Origin: an uncultured bacterium
GTDB lineage: Bacteria; Bacillota; Clostridia; Oscillospirales; Oscillospiraceae
Assembly: GCA_949286295.1 (NCBI GenBank)
Contig: CASECK010000159.1
Coordinates: forward strand, 1 to 6,019
Length of the DNA stretch: 6,019 nucleotides
Direction of reading: 5' to 3'
Shown here one piece after another: positions 1 through 5,212 of the stretch; position 1 is the stretch's first letter; every line of letters begins with the position of its first letter. A program made the translations under genes and the position numbers. A model generated the notes under the pieces. The model was not told the DNA's origin. It saw only the letters and a program-made list of their open reading frames with translations, and made no database searches.

Positions 1-198
1 CACCTTCAGCTCTGCGGCAGCCGCCCTGTCGGCCAGGACGGCCAGCTCCGGGCGGAAGCGCCGGGCCTGCTCCTCCATCAGCCGGACGCTGGTGTTGGCC
101 GCCAGGGCGGCCACCTCCATGCCGCAGGCGGCAATCACCTCCAGCGACTGCCGGCCAATGGAGCCTGTGGAGCCCAAAACTGTAATCCGTCTGCTCAT
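1..198 (-). CDS. dxr: 1-deoxy-D-xylulose 5-phosphate reductoisomerase, N-terminal fragment
   Basis: Only the first 66 codons are present; the gene runs off the low-coordinate edge of the window. The family enzyme (also called IspC) converts DXP to 2-C-methyl-D-erythritol 4-phosphate with NADPH, the committed step of the MEP isoprenoid pathway in the cytoplasm. The fragment opens MSRRITVLGSTGSIGRQSLE, and the GSTGSIG loop at residues 9-15 is the typical Dxr NADPH-binding turn after the first beta strand. The following NTSVRLMEEQARRFRPE stretch also fits the family N-terminus. The ATG is supported by an AGGAGG ribosome binding site six bases upstream (205-210). The gene lies 16 nt after cdsA in the same direction, the usual order in Firmicutes. 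The catalytic and C-terminal domains are outside the window, so integrity of the full gene cannot be judged. Confidence 0.93.
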   Translation of the reverse strand, partial: MSRRITVLGSTGSIGRQSLEVIAACGMEVAALAANTSVRLMEEQARRFRPELAVLADRAAAAELKV

Positions 199-204
199 CT
201 TCTC

Positions 205-210
205 CCTCCT
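205..210 (-). promoter_or_regulatory. Ribosome binding site of dxr
   Basis: A perfect AGGAGG lies in the 16-nt cdsA-dxr gap, six bases before the dxr ATG, and fixes that start. Confidence 0.8.
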
Positions 211-214
211 GCCC

Positions 215-1036
215 TTAAAAAGCGGGGATACGCTCCACCAAAATCAGCAGCACAGGGGCGGCGAACACCATGGAGTCAAACCGGTCCAGCATCCCTCCAT
301 GGCCGGGGAGCAGATGTCCGTAATCCTTCACGCCGCACTGCCGCTTGACCAGAGAGAAGGACAGGTCCCCCAGCTCGGTCACGGCGCTGCCCACCAGGCC
401 GTACAGGGCCATGATGGGCAGCGACACCTCCAGCCCGGCAAACCGCCCCAGCAGCAGTCCGTACAGCAGCAAAAACACCCCGCCGGACAAAATGCCGCCC
501 ACATAGCCCTCCAGGGACTTGTTGGGGCTGACCTTCGTCACCCCCCGGTGCCGGCCCAGAAACATCCCGGCAAAATAGGCCCCCGCGTCGGTGAGAAAGG
601 CGCAGATTACAGGCAGCAGCACCAGATAGCGCCCGTGCTCCATGCCCTTGAGCACCACCAGGGCGGACAGGAACAGGGGGATGGCCAGCCCGCCGAACAG
701 GCAGACCATGATTTCCTGGAAGCTGATTGCCCGGGCCGTATCGTAATGGCGGACGGCCAGCAGAAACAGCGCGCACATCAGCGCGGCGGCCACCGCCCGG
801 CAAAACCAGCTGCCATAGCCAAACTGCCAGCAGCCCAGAGGCATCAGGGCGGCGGCCAGGGCGGTGCAGAGATACACCCCATTGTGGTGGGCCACCCGGG
901 TGGCCCGCAAAAACTCGAAGGAGGCCAGCGCCGCAATGGCCGCCATCAGCAGCGCCAGATACACCGGCGGCAGGAAGAACAGCACCCAGAAGAACACCGG
1001 GGCCAGCACAACGGCGACGGCGATCCGTTTGACCAA
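215..1036 (-). CDS. cdsA: Phosphatidate cytidylyltransferase (CDP-diacylglycerol synthase)
   Basis: This is an integral membrane enzyme that condenses CTP with phosphatidic acid to give CDP-diacylglycerol, precursor of phosphatidylglycerol and other phospholipids. From the chosen start it is 273 residues, normal for the family. It has many hydrophobic segments, for example about residues 5-35, 81-95, 110-130, 182-197 and 256-268. The diagnostic C-terminal signature is complete at residues 228-254: S-x-V-K-R, then K237-D238, then PGHGGMLDRFD. Upstream are conserved D150 (FLTDAGAYFAG) and SPNKSLEG around 170-177. The reading frame stays open to an ATG at 1126, but that lies inside uppS. TTG at 1036 is preferred because GGAGG sits eight bases upstream; GTG at 1045 overlaps that site. 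The TTG follows the uppS stop by one base, which suggests translational coupling. Function is near certain; the exact start is inferred. Confidence 0.94.
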   Translation of the reverse strand: MVKRIAVAVVLAPVFFWVLFFLPPVYLALLMAAIAALASFEFLRATRVAHHNGVYLCTALAAALMPLGCWQFGYGSWFCRAVAAALMCALFLLAVRHYDTARAISFQEIMVCLFGGLAIPLFLSALVVLKGMEHGRYLVLLPVICAFLTDAGAYFAGMFLGRHRGVTKVSPNKSLEGYVGGILSGGVFLLLYGLLLGRFAGLEVSLPIMALYGLVGSAVTELGDLSFSLVKRQCGVKDYGHLLPGHGGMLDRFDSMVFAAPVLLILVERIPAF

Positions 1037-1037
1037 T

Positions 1038-1784
1038 TCAAACACCTCCGAACCGGCGGCTGCGGCTCTGGTAGGCCGCGATGGCCCGGTGCAGCTCCTG
1101 CTTGGAGAAGTCGGGCCAGAGCACATCGGTAAAATAGAACTCCGCGTAAGCGGACTGCCACAGCAGGAAGTTGGACAGCCGCAGCTCTCCGCTGGGCCGG
1201 ATGATCAAATCGGGGTCGGGGACGCCTTTGGAAAACAGGTAGCCGCCAAACTGGCTGTCCGTCAGGTGCTCCGGGTCCGCCCGGCCCTCCACGCAGTCCC
1301 GGGCATAGGCCCGGGCTGCCCGTGTCAGCTCGTCCCGGCCGCCGTAGTTCAGGCAGATGTTCACCTGGCAGCCCTCATAGCGGCGGGATATCTCCCGGGT
1401 GCGCTGGCACAGCTCCCGCAGCTCCGGGGACAGCGGGGACAGGTCCCCGAAAAACTCCATTTTCACCCGGTCCCGCTCCATCTTGGCGACGGCCTCCAGC
1501 AGATATTTTTTCAACAGCCCCATGATGGCGGAGACCTCCTGCGCCGGACGCTTCCAATTCTCGGTGGAGAAGGCGTAGACCGTCAGATAGTCCAGGCCGA
1601 TGTCCCTGCAGTAGGTGGCAATCGTGCGGAAGGTCTCCGCCCCGGCGGCGTGGCCGGCGGTCCTGGGAAGCCCCCGCCGCTTGGCCCAGCGGCCGTTGCC
1701 GTCCATGATGATGGCGATATGCCGGGGCAGGCGCTGGAAGTCCACCCCATCCGCCGTGTTCTCTTTTGCCTTAAAAAAAGCCAT
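1038..1784 (-). CDS. uppS: Undecaprenyl diphosphate synthase (cis-prenyltransferase)
   Basis: This cytoplasmic enzyme adds eight isopentenyl units in cis to farnesyl diphosphate, giving the C55 lipid carrier used for peptidoglycan and other wall polymers. The product is 248 residues, close to the well-studied E. coli enzyme. Family motifs appear in order: HIAIIMDGNGRWAKRRG at 22-38 with the Mg-binding Asp28, H45 in AGHAAG, FSTENWKRP at 72-80, LNYGGRDEL at 145-153, and RPSGELRLSNFLLW at 196-209 with R196, R202 and S204. AYAEFYFTDVLWPDF follows at 212-226 and carries conserved E215. The ATG at 1784 has an AAGG-type ribosome binding site about 9 nt upstream. An upstream in-frame ATG at 1838 would add 18 residues encoded by a hairpin and unlike the family, so it is rejected. 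The stop lies one base before the proposed cdsA start. Confidence 0.96.
   Translation of the reverse strand: MAFFKAKENTADGVDFQRLPRHIAIIMDGNGRWAKRRGLPRTAGHAAGAETFRTIATYCRDIGLDYLTVYAFSTENWKRPAQEVSAIMGLLKKYLLEAVAKMERDRVKMEFFGDLSPLSPELRELCQRTREISRRYEGCQVNICLNYGGRDELTRAARAYARDCVEGRADPEHLTDSQFGGYLFSKGVPDPDLIIRPSGELRLSNFLLWQSAYAEFYFTDVLWPDFSKQELHRAIAAYQSRSRRFGGV
1045..1049 (-). promoter_or_regulatory. Ribosome binding site of cdsA inside the end of uppS
   Basis: GGAGG overlaps the last codons of uppS (Gly-Gly-Val). Its eight-base spacing to TTG 1036 selects that start over GTG 1045, which begins within the GGAGG itself. Confidence 0.65.
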
Positions 1785-1804
1785 GCAGCAACACCTTTTC
1801 AGCA

Positions 1805-1847
1805 AAATGCAGAACGCGGAAGCAGAGCCGTTCCACATTCTGCATTT
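1805..1847 (-). repeat. 17-bp inverted repeat (RNA hairpin) between frr and uppS
   Basis: Read on the minus strand, the arm AAATGCAGAATGTGGAA (1847-1831) pairs with TTCCGCGTTCTGCATTT (1821-1805) across a nine-base loop. As RNA all 17 positions pair, 15 by Watson-Crick and two by U-G wobble. As DNA the outer ten pairs are perfect. It occupies about half of the 97-nt frr-uppS gap and ends roughly seven bases before the uppS ribosome binding site. Only four U residues follow, so it is a poor rho-independent terminator. It could be an mRNA processing or stability element, a partial attenuator, or one copy of a dispersed palindromic repeat; the window holds no second copy to decide. Confidence 0.75.
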
Positions 1848-1881
1848 CGTATTCCCGGCGGACCGGCCCGGAAAAGCCGCC

Positions 1882-2436
1882 TTACACCGCCATCAGCTCG
1901 GCCTCTTTCTTGGCCGTGAGCTCGTCAATATCCTTGCACCGCTTGTCGGTCAGGTCCTGAAGCTCCTTCTCCAGGTTCTTCAAGTCGTCCTCGGTGAGCT
2001 CGGAGTTTTTCTTCATTTTCTTAAAATCCTCCATGGCGTCCCGGCGGATGTTCCGCAGGGCCACCTTCCCCTCCTCGCCGTACTTGCGCACCTGACGGGT
2101 CAGCTCCTTACGGCGCTCCTCGGTGAGCTGGGGGAAGGCCAGGCGGATAATCCGCCCGTCGTTCTGGGGATTGATGCCCAGGTCGGAGGTCTGAATGGCT
2201 TTTTCAATGGCCTTGAGCAACGTGGCGTCCCAGGGCTGGACGGTCAGGGTGCGCGGGTCGGGAGAGGAGATGGCGGCCACCTGGTTGAGCGGAGTGGGCG
2301 CGCCGTAATACTCCACCATGATTCGGTCCAGCACGCCGGCGTTAGCCCGGCCGGCCCGAACGGAGGCAAAATTGGCCTTGACCACCTCGATGGTCTTGAG
2401 CATCTTCTGGTCGTACGCTTTGGTCTCAGGGCTCAT
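1882..2436 (-). CDS. frr: Ribosome recycling factor
   Basis: The protein acts with EF-G in the cytoplasm to split the post-termination ribosome complex from mRNA and tRNA. At 184 residues it has the standard length of the family. Recognisable blocks are SVRAGRANAGVLD (25-37), YYGAPTPLNQVAAIS (43-57), PWD (68-70) and LGINPQNDGRIIRLAFPQLT (86-105). The C-terminal half is charged and helical, with RNIRRDA (128-134) and KKNSELTEDDLKNLEKELQ (142-160), and forms the long three-helix-bundle domain. The ATG at 2436 (MSPETKAYDQ) matches the usual family N-terminus and follows an AAGGA-type ribosome binding site. The open frame extends upstream to 2496, but that part overlaps the end of pyrH and looks unlike the family. 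The gene starts 37 nt after pyrH. Confidence 0.97.
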   Translation of the reverse strand: MSPETKAYDQKMLKTIEVVKANFASVRAGRANAGVLDRIMVEYYGAPTPLNQVAAISSPDPRTLTVQPWDATLLKAIEKAIQTSDLGINPQNDGRIIRLAFPQLTEERRKELTRQVRKYGEEGKVALRNIRRDAMEDFKKMKKNSELTEDDLKNLEKELQDLTDKRCKDIDELTAKKEAELMAV

Positions 2437-2473
2437 TTCTCTGACTTCCTTTCCATTATGTGCTTTGGGCCGC

Positions 2474-3190
2474 TCAGCCGCCCACGATGGTGCCAATCTC
2501 CTCTCCCATGACCGCCCGGAGGATGTTCTCCGGGTCCTTCAGGGCGAAGAGCAGGACGGGAATCTTGTTGTCCATGGACAGGGAGGTGGCGGTGGTGTCC
2601 ATCACCGCCAGGTGCTGGGCCAGCACCTCGTCATAGGAGATTCTGCTGTACTTCACCGCGGCGGGGTCCTTCCTGGGGTCGGCGGAGTAGACACCGTCAA
2701 TGTTCTTGGCCAGCAAGATTACCTCCGCGTCAATCTCCGCGGCCCGGAGCACCGCGGCGGTGTCGGTGGAGAAGAAGGGATTGCCGGTGCCGCAGCCGAA
2801 AATCACCACCCGGCCCTTCTCCAGGTGCCGGATGGCCCGGGAGCGGATATAGGGCTCGGCCATGGCGCGCATCTCGATGGCGGTCTGGACCCGGACGGGG
2901 ACCCCCTTCTGCTCCAGCACGTCGGCCACGGCCAGGGCGTTGATGGCGGTGGCCAGCATCCCCATATGGTCGGCCCGCACCCGCTCCATCCGGTCGCCGC
3001 CGTCCTTCAGCCCCCGCCAGAAATTTCCGCCGCCCACCACAACGCCTACCTGGACGCCCAGGTCCACGCATTTTTTGATGACGTCGCAGACGCTGCCGAT
3101 TACATTAAAATCAAGGCCCCGGGACGCGTCGCCCGCCAGGGCCTCGCCGCTTATCTTCAACAACACTCGTTTATACCTGGGCTGTGCCAT
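2474..3190 (-). CDS. pyrH: Uridylate kinase (UMP kinase)
   Basis: This bacterial-type UMP kinase of the amino acid kinase fold phosphorylates UMP to UDP with ATP, feeding UTP and CTP synthesis and UDP-sugars; family members are typically hexameric and allosterically controlled by nucleotides. The 238-residue length is normal. Motifs in order are LLKISGEAL (10-18), VVGGGNFWRG (51-60), RADHMGMLATAINALA (72-87), VVIFGCGTGNPFFSTDTAA (128-146) and LAKNIDGVYSADPR (160-173). The ATG at 3190 (MAQPRYKRVLLK) is chosen because GGGGAG lies eight bases upstream. An in-frame GTG at 3199 overlaps that site and would add only three residues. It appears to be the first gene of the housekeeping operon here, since a terminator and promoter-like sequence lie upstream. 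No rpsB or tsf is next to it, although those genes often precede pyrH in Firmicutes. Confidence 0.97.
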   Translation of the reverse strand: MAQPRYKRVLLKISGEALAGDASRGLDFNVIGSVCDVIKKCVDLGVQVGVVVGGGNFWRGLKDGGDRMERVRADHMGMLATAINALAVADVLEQKGVPVRVQTAIEMRAMAEPYIRSRAIRHLEKGRVVIFGCGTGNPFFSTDTAAVLRAAEIDAEVILLAKNIDGVYSADPRKDPAAVKYSRISYDEVLAQHLAVMDTTATSLSMDNKIPVLLFALKDPENILRAVMGEEIGTIVGG

Positions 3191-3198
3191 TGGAACCA

Positions 3199-3204
3199 CT
3201 CCCC
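3199..3204 (-). promoter_or_regulatory. Ribosome binding site of pyrH
   Basis: GGGGAG lies eight bases before ATG 3190. It overlaps the alternative GTG at 3199, which argues against that GTG as the start. Confidence 0.7.
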
Positions 3205-3223
3205 GTCAGTTTTCTCGTTTCTT

Positions 3224-3275
3224 ATTTTAACTGAATTTTCCCCATTTGCATAGGGGGTAGCAGAAAGTTTTTCAA
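3224..3275 (-). promoter_or_regulatory. Candidate promoter region of the pyrH operon
   Basis: This AT-richer stretch contrasts with the GC-rich surroundings. On the minus strand TTGAAA (3275-3270) is separated by exactly 17 bases from TATGCA (3252-3247), a good -35 with a mediocre -10. Further down, TAAAAT (3229-3224) is a better -10 (5 of 6), but its -35 at 17-base spacing would be the weak TATGCA. Either choice gives a short leader before pyrH. A promoter here is expected because a terminator closes the upstream ABC unit. Which hexamers are used cannot be settled by eye. Confidence 0.5.
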
Positions 3276-3285
3276 ATTATCCCCC

Positions 3286-3349
3286 AAATAACCCCTCCGG
3301 CCCCGGCGGCGGTTTCTCTTGTGAGCGCCACCCCGCACACCCGGAGGGG
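3286..3349 (-). terminator. GC-rich two-tier stem-loop, possible second terminator or leader structure
   Basis: On the minus strand CCCCTCCGG (3349-3341) pairs perfectly with CCGGAGGGG (3300-3292). Inside it, GGTGGCG (3332-3326) pairs with CGCCGCC (3311-3305), with one wobble and a 14-base loop. The outer 3' arm is followed by TTATTT (3291-3286), a short T-rich stretch typical of weak rho-independent terminators. It lies between the strong terminator after the ABC genes and the pyrH promoter candidates, so it could back up termination. It does not match any riboswitch class I recognise. GC-rich sequence can produce such pairing by chance, so confidence is limited. Confidence 0.4.
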
Positions 3350-3383
3350 GCAAATATATTGTCCCGAAGGAGATTTTGCCGGC

Positions 3384-3431
3384 AAACAAGAGACCGGCGG
3401 ACGGCCCTCAGAATCGGGAACCGTCCGCCGG
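3384..3431 (-). terminator. Rho-independent terminator after the ABC transporter genes
   Basis: On the minus strand an 11-bp perfect GC-rich stem forms between CCGGCGGACGG (3431-3421) and CCGTCCGCCGG (3404-3394). It extends by a CCC/GGG pairing past a two-base bulge, leaving an eight-base loop. The stem is followed by TCTCTTGTTT (3393-3384), an imperfect T tract. It begins 13 bases after the stop codon of the second ABC gene. No T tract follows on the plus strand, so it acts on minus-strand transcription only. Confidence 0.8.
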
Positions 3432-3444
3432 CCGCCGCTTCGCG

Positions 3445-5196
3445 TCACTGTCTACACGACAGCTGCCACTGGGCGCTCTGGCTCTGAAGCTCCACCATGC
3501 GGCGGTAGAGGCCCCCCTGCTCCATCAGCTCCGCTGGGGCGCCCTGCTGGGCCACATGGCCGTCTTCCAGCACCACGATGTGGCCGGCTCCCGCCACGGT
3601 GCGCATCCGGTGGGCGATGACCAGCACCGTCTTACCCTGAAGCAAGCGGGAGAGGGCGCCCTGCACCTTCGTCTCGTTTTCCACGTCCAGGGAAGCGGTG
3701 GCCTCGTCCAGCAGGACGATGGGGGCGTCCTTCAGGAGCGCCCGGGCAATCGAGATTCTCTGCCGCTCTCCGCCGGAGAGCTTGGCGCCGTTCTCCCCGA
3801 TGGGCGTGTCATAGCCCTGGGGAAGCCGCTGCACAAATTCATCGCAGTTGGCGGCTCTGGCCGCGGCGCGCACCTCGTCATCTGTCGCGCCGCGCTTGCC
3901 CAGACGTATGTTTTCCATGACGGTATCGTCAAACAGAACGACATCCTGGAACACCATGGAATAATCGGTGAGCAGCACTTCCGGGTCTACCGTGGAGATG
4001 TCTACGCCCCCCACGGTAATGCGGCCGGCCGTAATATCCCACAGCCGGGCGGCCAGGCGGGCGCAGGTGCTCTTACCGGAGCCGGATGGTCCCACCAGCG
4101 CCGTGACCTCCCCCGCTTTTGCGGTGAAGCTCACGTCCCGGAGCACCTGCTTTTTGCCGTAGGCAAAGGCAACATGGTCAAATACGATGTCATGCCCCTT
4201 GGGCTGAAAAGTACCGGCCCCCGTTGCGATGGGAGTCTCGTAGACCTCATTGATGCGGCCGGCAGATACCTGGGAGACGAACAGCTCCGCGATAAGAGCC
4301 AGGCTCTGGTCAAAGGGCGCGTACACCCGGGTGATGACCAGCAGGAACAGGAACAACAGCATAAAGTCGATTTGGCCAGAGAGAATCAGGCCGGCCCCCG
4401 CCAAGATGGTGGTGGCCACCCCCAGCCGCATAATGACGCTGGCGGCATTGATGAACAGGCCGGTGGTGAGCTCCCCCCGGATGGTGACCTTCTCGTGCTG
4501 GTCAATCTTCTCATAGAGGCTGGCCAGATACCGCTCCTCCTGATTGGCGGCCCGAATCTCCCGGACGTTCTCCAGGGCCTCCTGGATGCCGTCGGAGACC
4601 CGGAGCGCGGCCTTCTTGACCGCCTCAGAGTTTCGAGCCGTGAGCTTCCGGCTGCCGAACAGCAATCCGAAGGCCACCGGCACGCCCCACAGGCAGGCAA
4701 GCATCATCCGCCAGTCATAGAAGAGCAGGCACACGGCGATGATGGCCGTGGAGATATAGGCCCCGTACAGATACCCCCGCACGTGACTCCACACGTGCTC
4801 CATCCGGTTTACGTCCCCCATGATGGTCTCGGTGAGGTCCGCCAGGTCCCGCTGGCCAAAGTAGCCCAGGGGCAGCTTTCGAAGCCGCTCCGCCAGGCGC
4901 AGGCGGGTGGCCTTGACCTCGCCGTACACCAGGCCGTAGGTGGCCCGGTACTGCTGCAGGTGGGTCACAAAGGACAACAGGAGAAACACCACCGTAAGAA
5001 CTACCGGCAGCGCCGCCCCCGGCAGGGGCGCCCCGCCCGTCAGGGTGTCCATAAAGGCCCCCATCAGCAGGTACAGGATGCCCATGCCGCCCATGACCAC
5101 CAGATTGGTGACGACGGTCCAGAAGGCGCCGCTCTTGGTGTTTTTCAGGCCCTGGCTGGTCAGGGCGTATTTGCGCTGAAATTCTTTGCTAAACAT
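3445..5196 (-). CDS. ABC transporter half-molecule, fused permease and ATPase (exporter type)
   Basis: This 583-residue protein has the exporter (ABCB/type IV) layout of an N-terminal six-helix membrane domain fused to an ATPase domain. Hydrophobic segments lie at about 24-48, 60-80, 143-160, 163-181, 248-272 and 276-296. The ATPase part, from about 336, has A-loop Y346, Walker A GPSGSGKST (369-377), Q-loop Q417, signature LSGGERQR (473-480), Walker B IVLLDEAT (493-500) with catalytic E498, D-loop SLD (502-504) and H529. All ATPase residues look intact. The start at ATG 5196 follows purine-rich GGAAGGGGGAAGGGAA in the 16-nt gap after the partner ATPase gene, so the two are very likely cotranscribed and heterodimeric. 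The AHRMRTVAGAG wording after the H-loop recalls YbtQ/IrtB-like siderophore-linked transporters, but this is from memory and the substrate is unknown. Confidence 0.93.
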   Translation of the reverse strand: MFSKEFQRKYALTSQGLKNTKSGAFWTVVTNLVVMGGMGILYLLMGAFMDTLTGGAPLPGAALPVVLTVVFLLLSFVTHLQQYRATYGLVYGEVKATRLRLAERLRKLPLGYFGQRDLADLTETIMGDVNRMEHVWSHVRGYLYGAYISTAIIAVCLLFYDWRMMLACLWGVPVAFGLLFGSRKLTARNSEAVKKAALRVSDGIQEALENVREIRAANQEERYLASLYEKIDQHEKVTIRGELTTGLFINAASVIMRLGVATTILAGAGLILSGQIDFMLLFLFLLVITRVYAPFDQSLALIAELFVSQVSAGRINEVYETPIATGAGTFQPKGHDIVFDHVAFAYGKKQVLRDVSFTAKAGEVTALVGPSGSGKSTCARLAARLWDITAGRITVGGVDISTVDPEVLLTDYSMVFQDVVLFDDTVMENIRLGKRGATDDEVRAAARAANCDEFVQRLPQGYDTPIGENGAKLSGGERQRISIARALLKDAPIVLLDEATASLDVENETKVQGALSRLLQGKTVLVIAHRMRTVAGAGHIVVLEDGHVAQQGAPAELMEQGGLYRRMVELQSQSAQWQLSCRQ

Positions 5197-5212
5197 TTCC
5201 CTTCCCCCTTCC

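Noticed and set aside
92..1132. Long plus-strand open frame of 346 codons opposite dxr and cdsA
   Set aside because: It is antisense to clearly identified genes and rich in H, Q, G and P with no domain pattern. Such frames are expected opposite GC-rich coding sequence.
1785..1838. An 18-codon N-terminal extension of uppS from an upstream ATG
   Set aside because: The extra residues are encoded by one arm and the loop of the 17-bp hairpin. They do not resemble UppS N-termini, and ATG 1784 has a suitable ribosome binding site.
2437..2496. A 20-codon N-terminal extension of frr overlapping pyrH
   Set aside because: The family N-terminus matches the start at 2436, which has its own ribosome binding site. 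The extension is encoded by the pyrH end and the gap.
1615..3253. Two overlapping plus-strand open frames opposite uppS, frr and pyrH
   Set aside because: Both lie antisense to conserved genes whose motifs are complete. They carry no family signature.
3191..3444. Small gene or known riboswitch in the ABC-pyrH gap
   Set aside because: No open frame with a ribosome binding site was seen on either strand, and the structure matches no riboswitch class I know. The stretch is explained by terminators and a promoter candidate.
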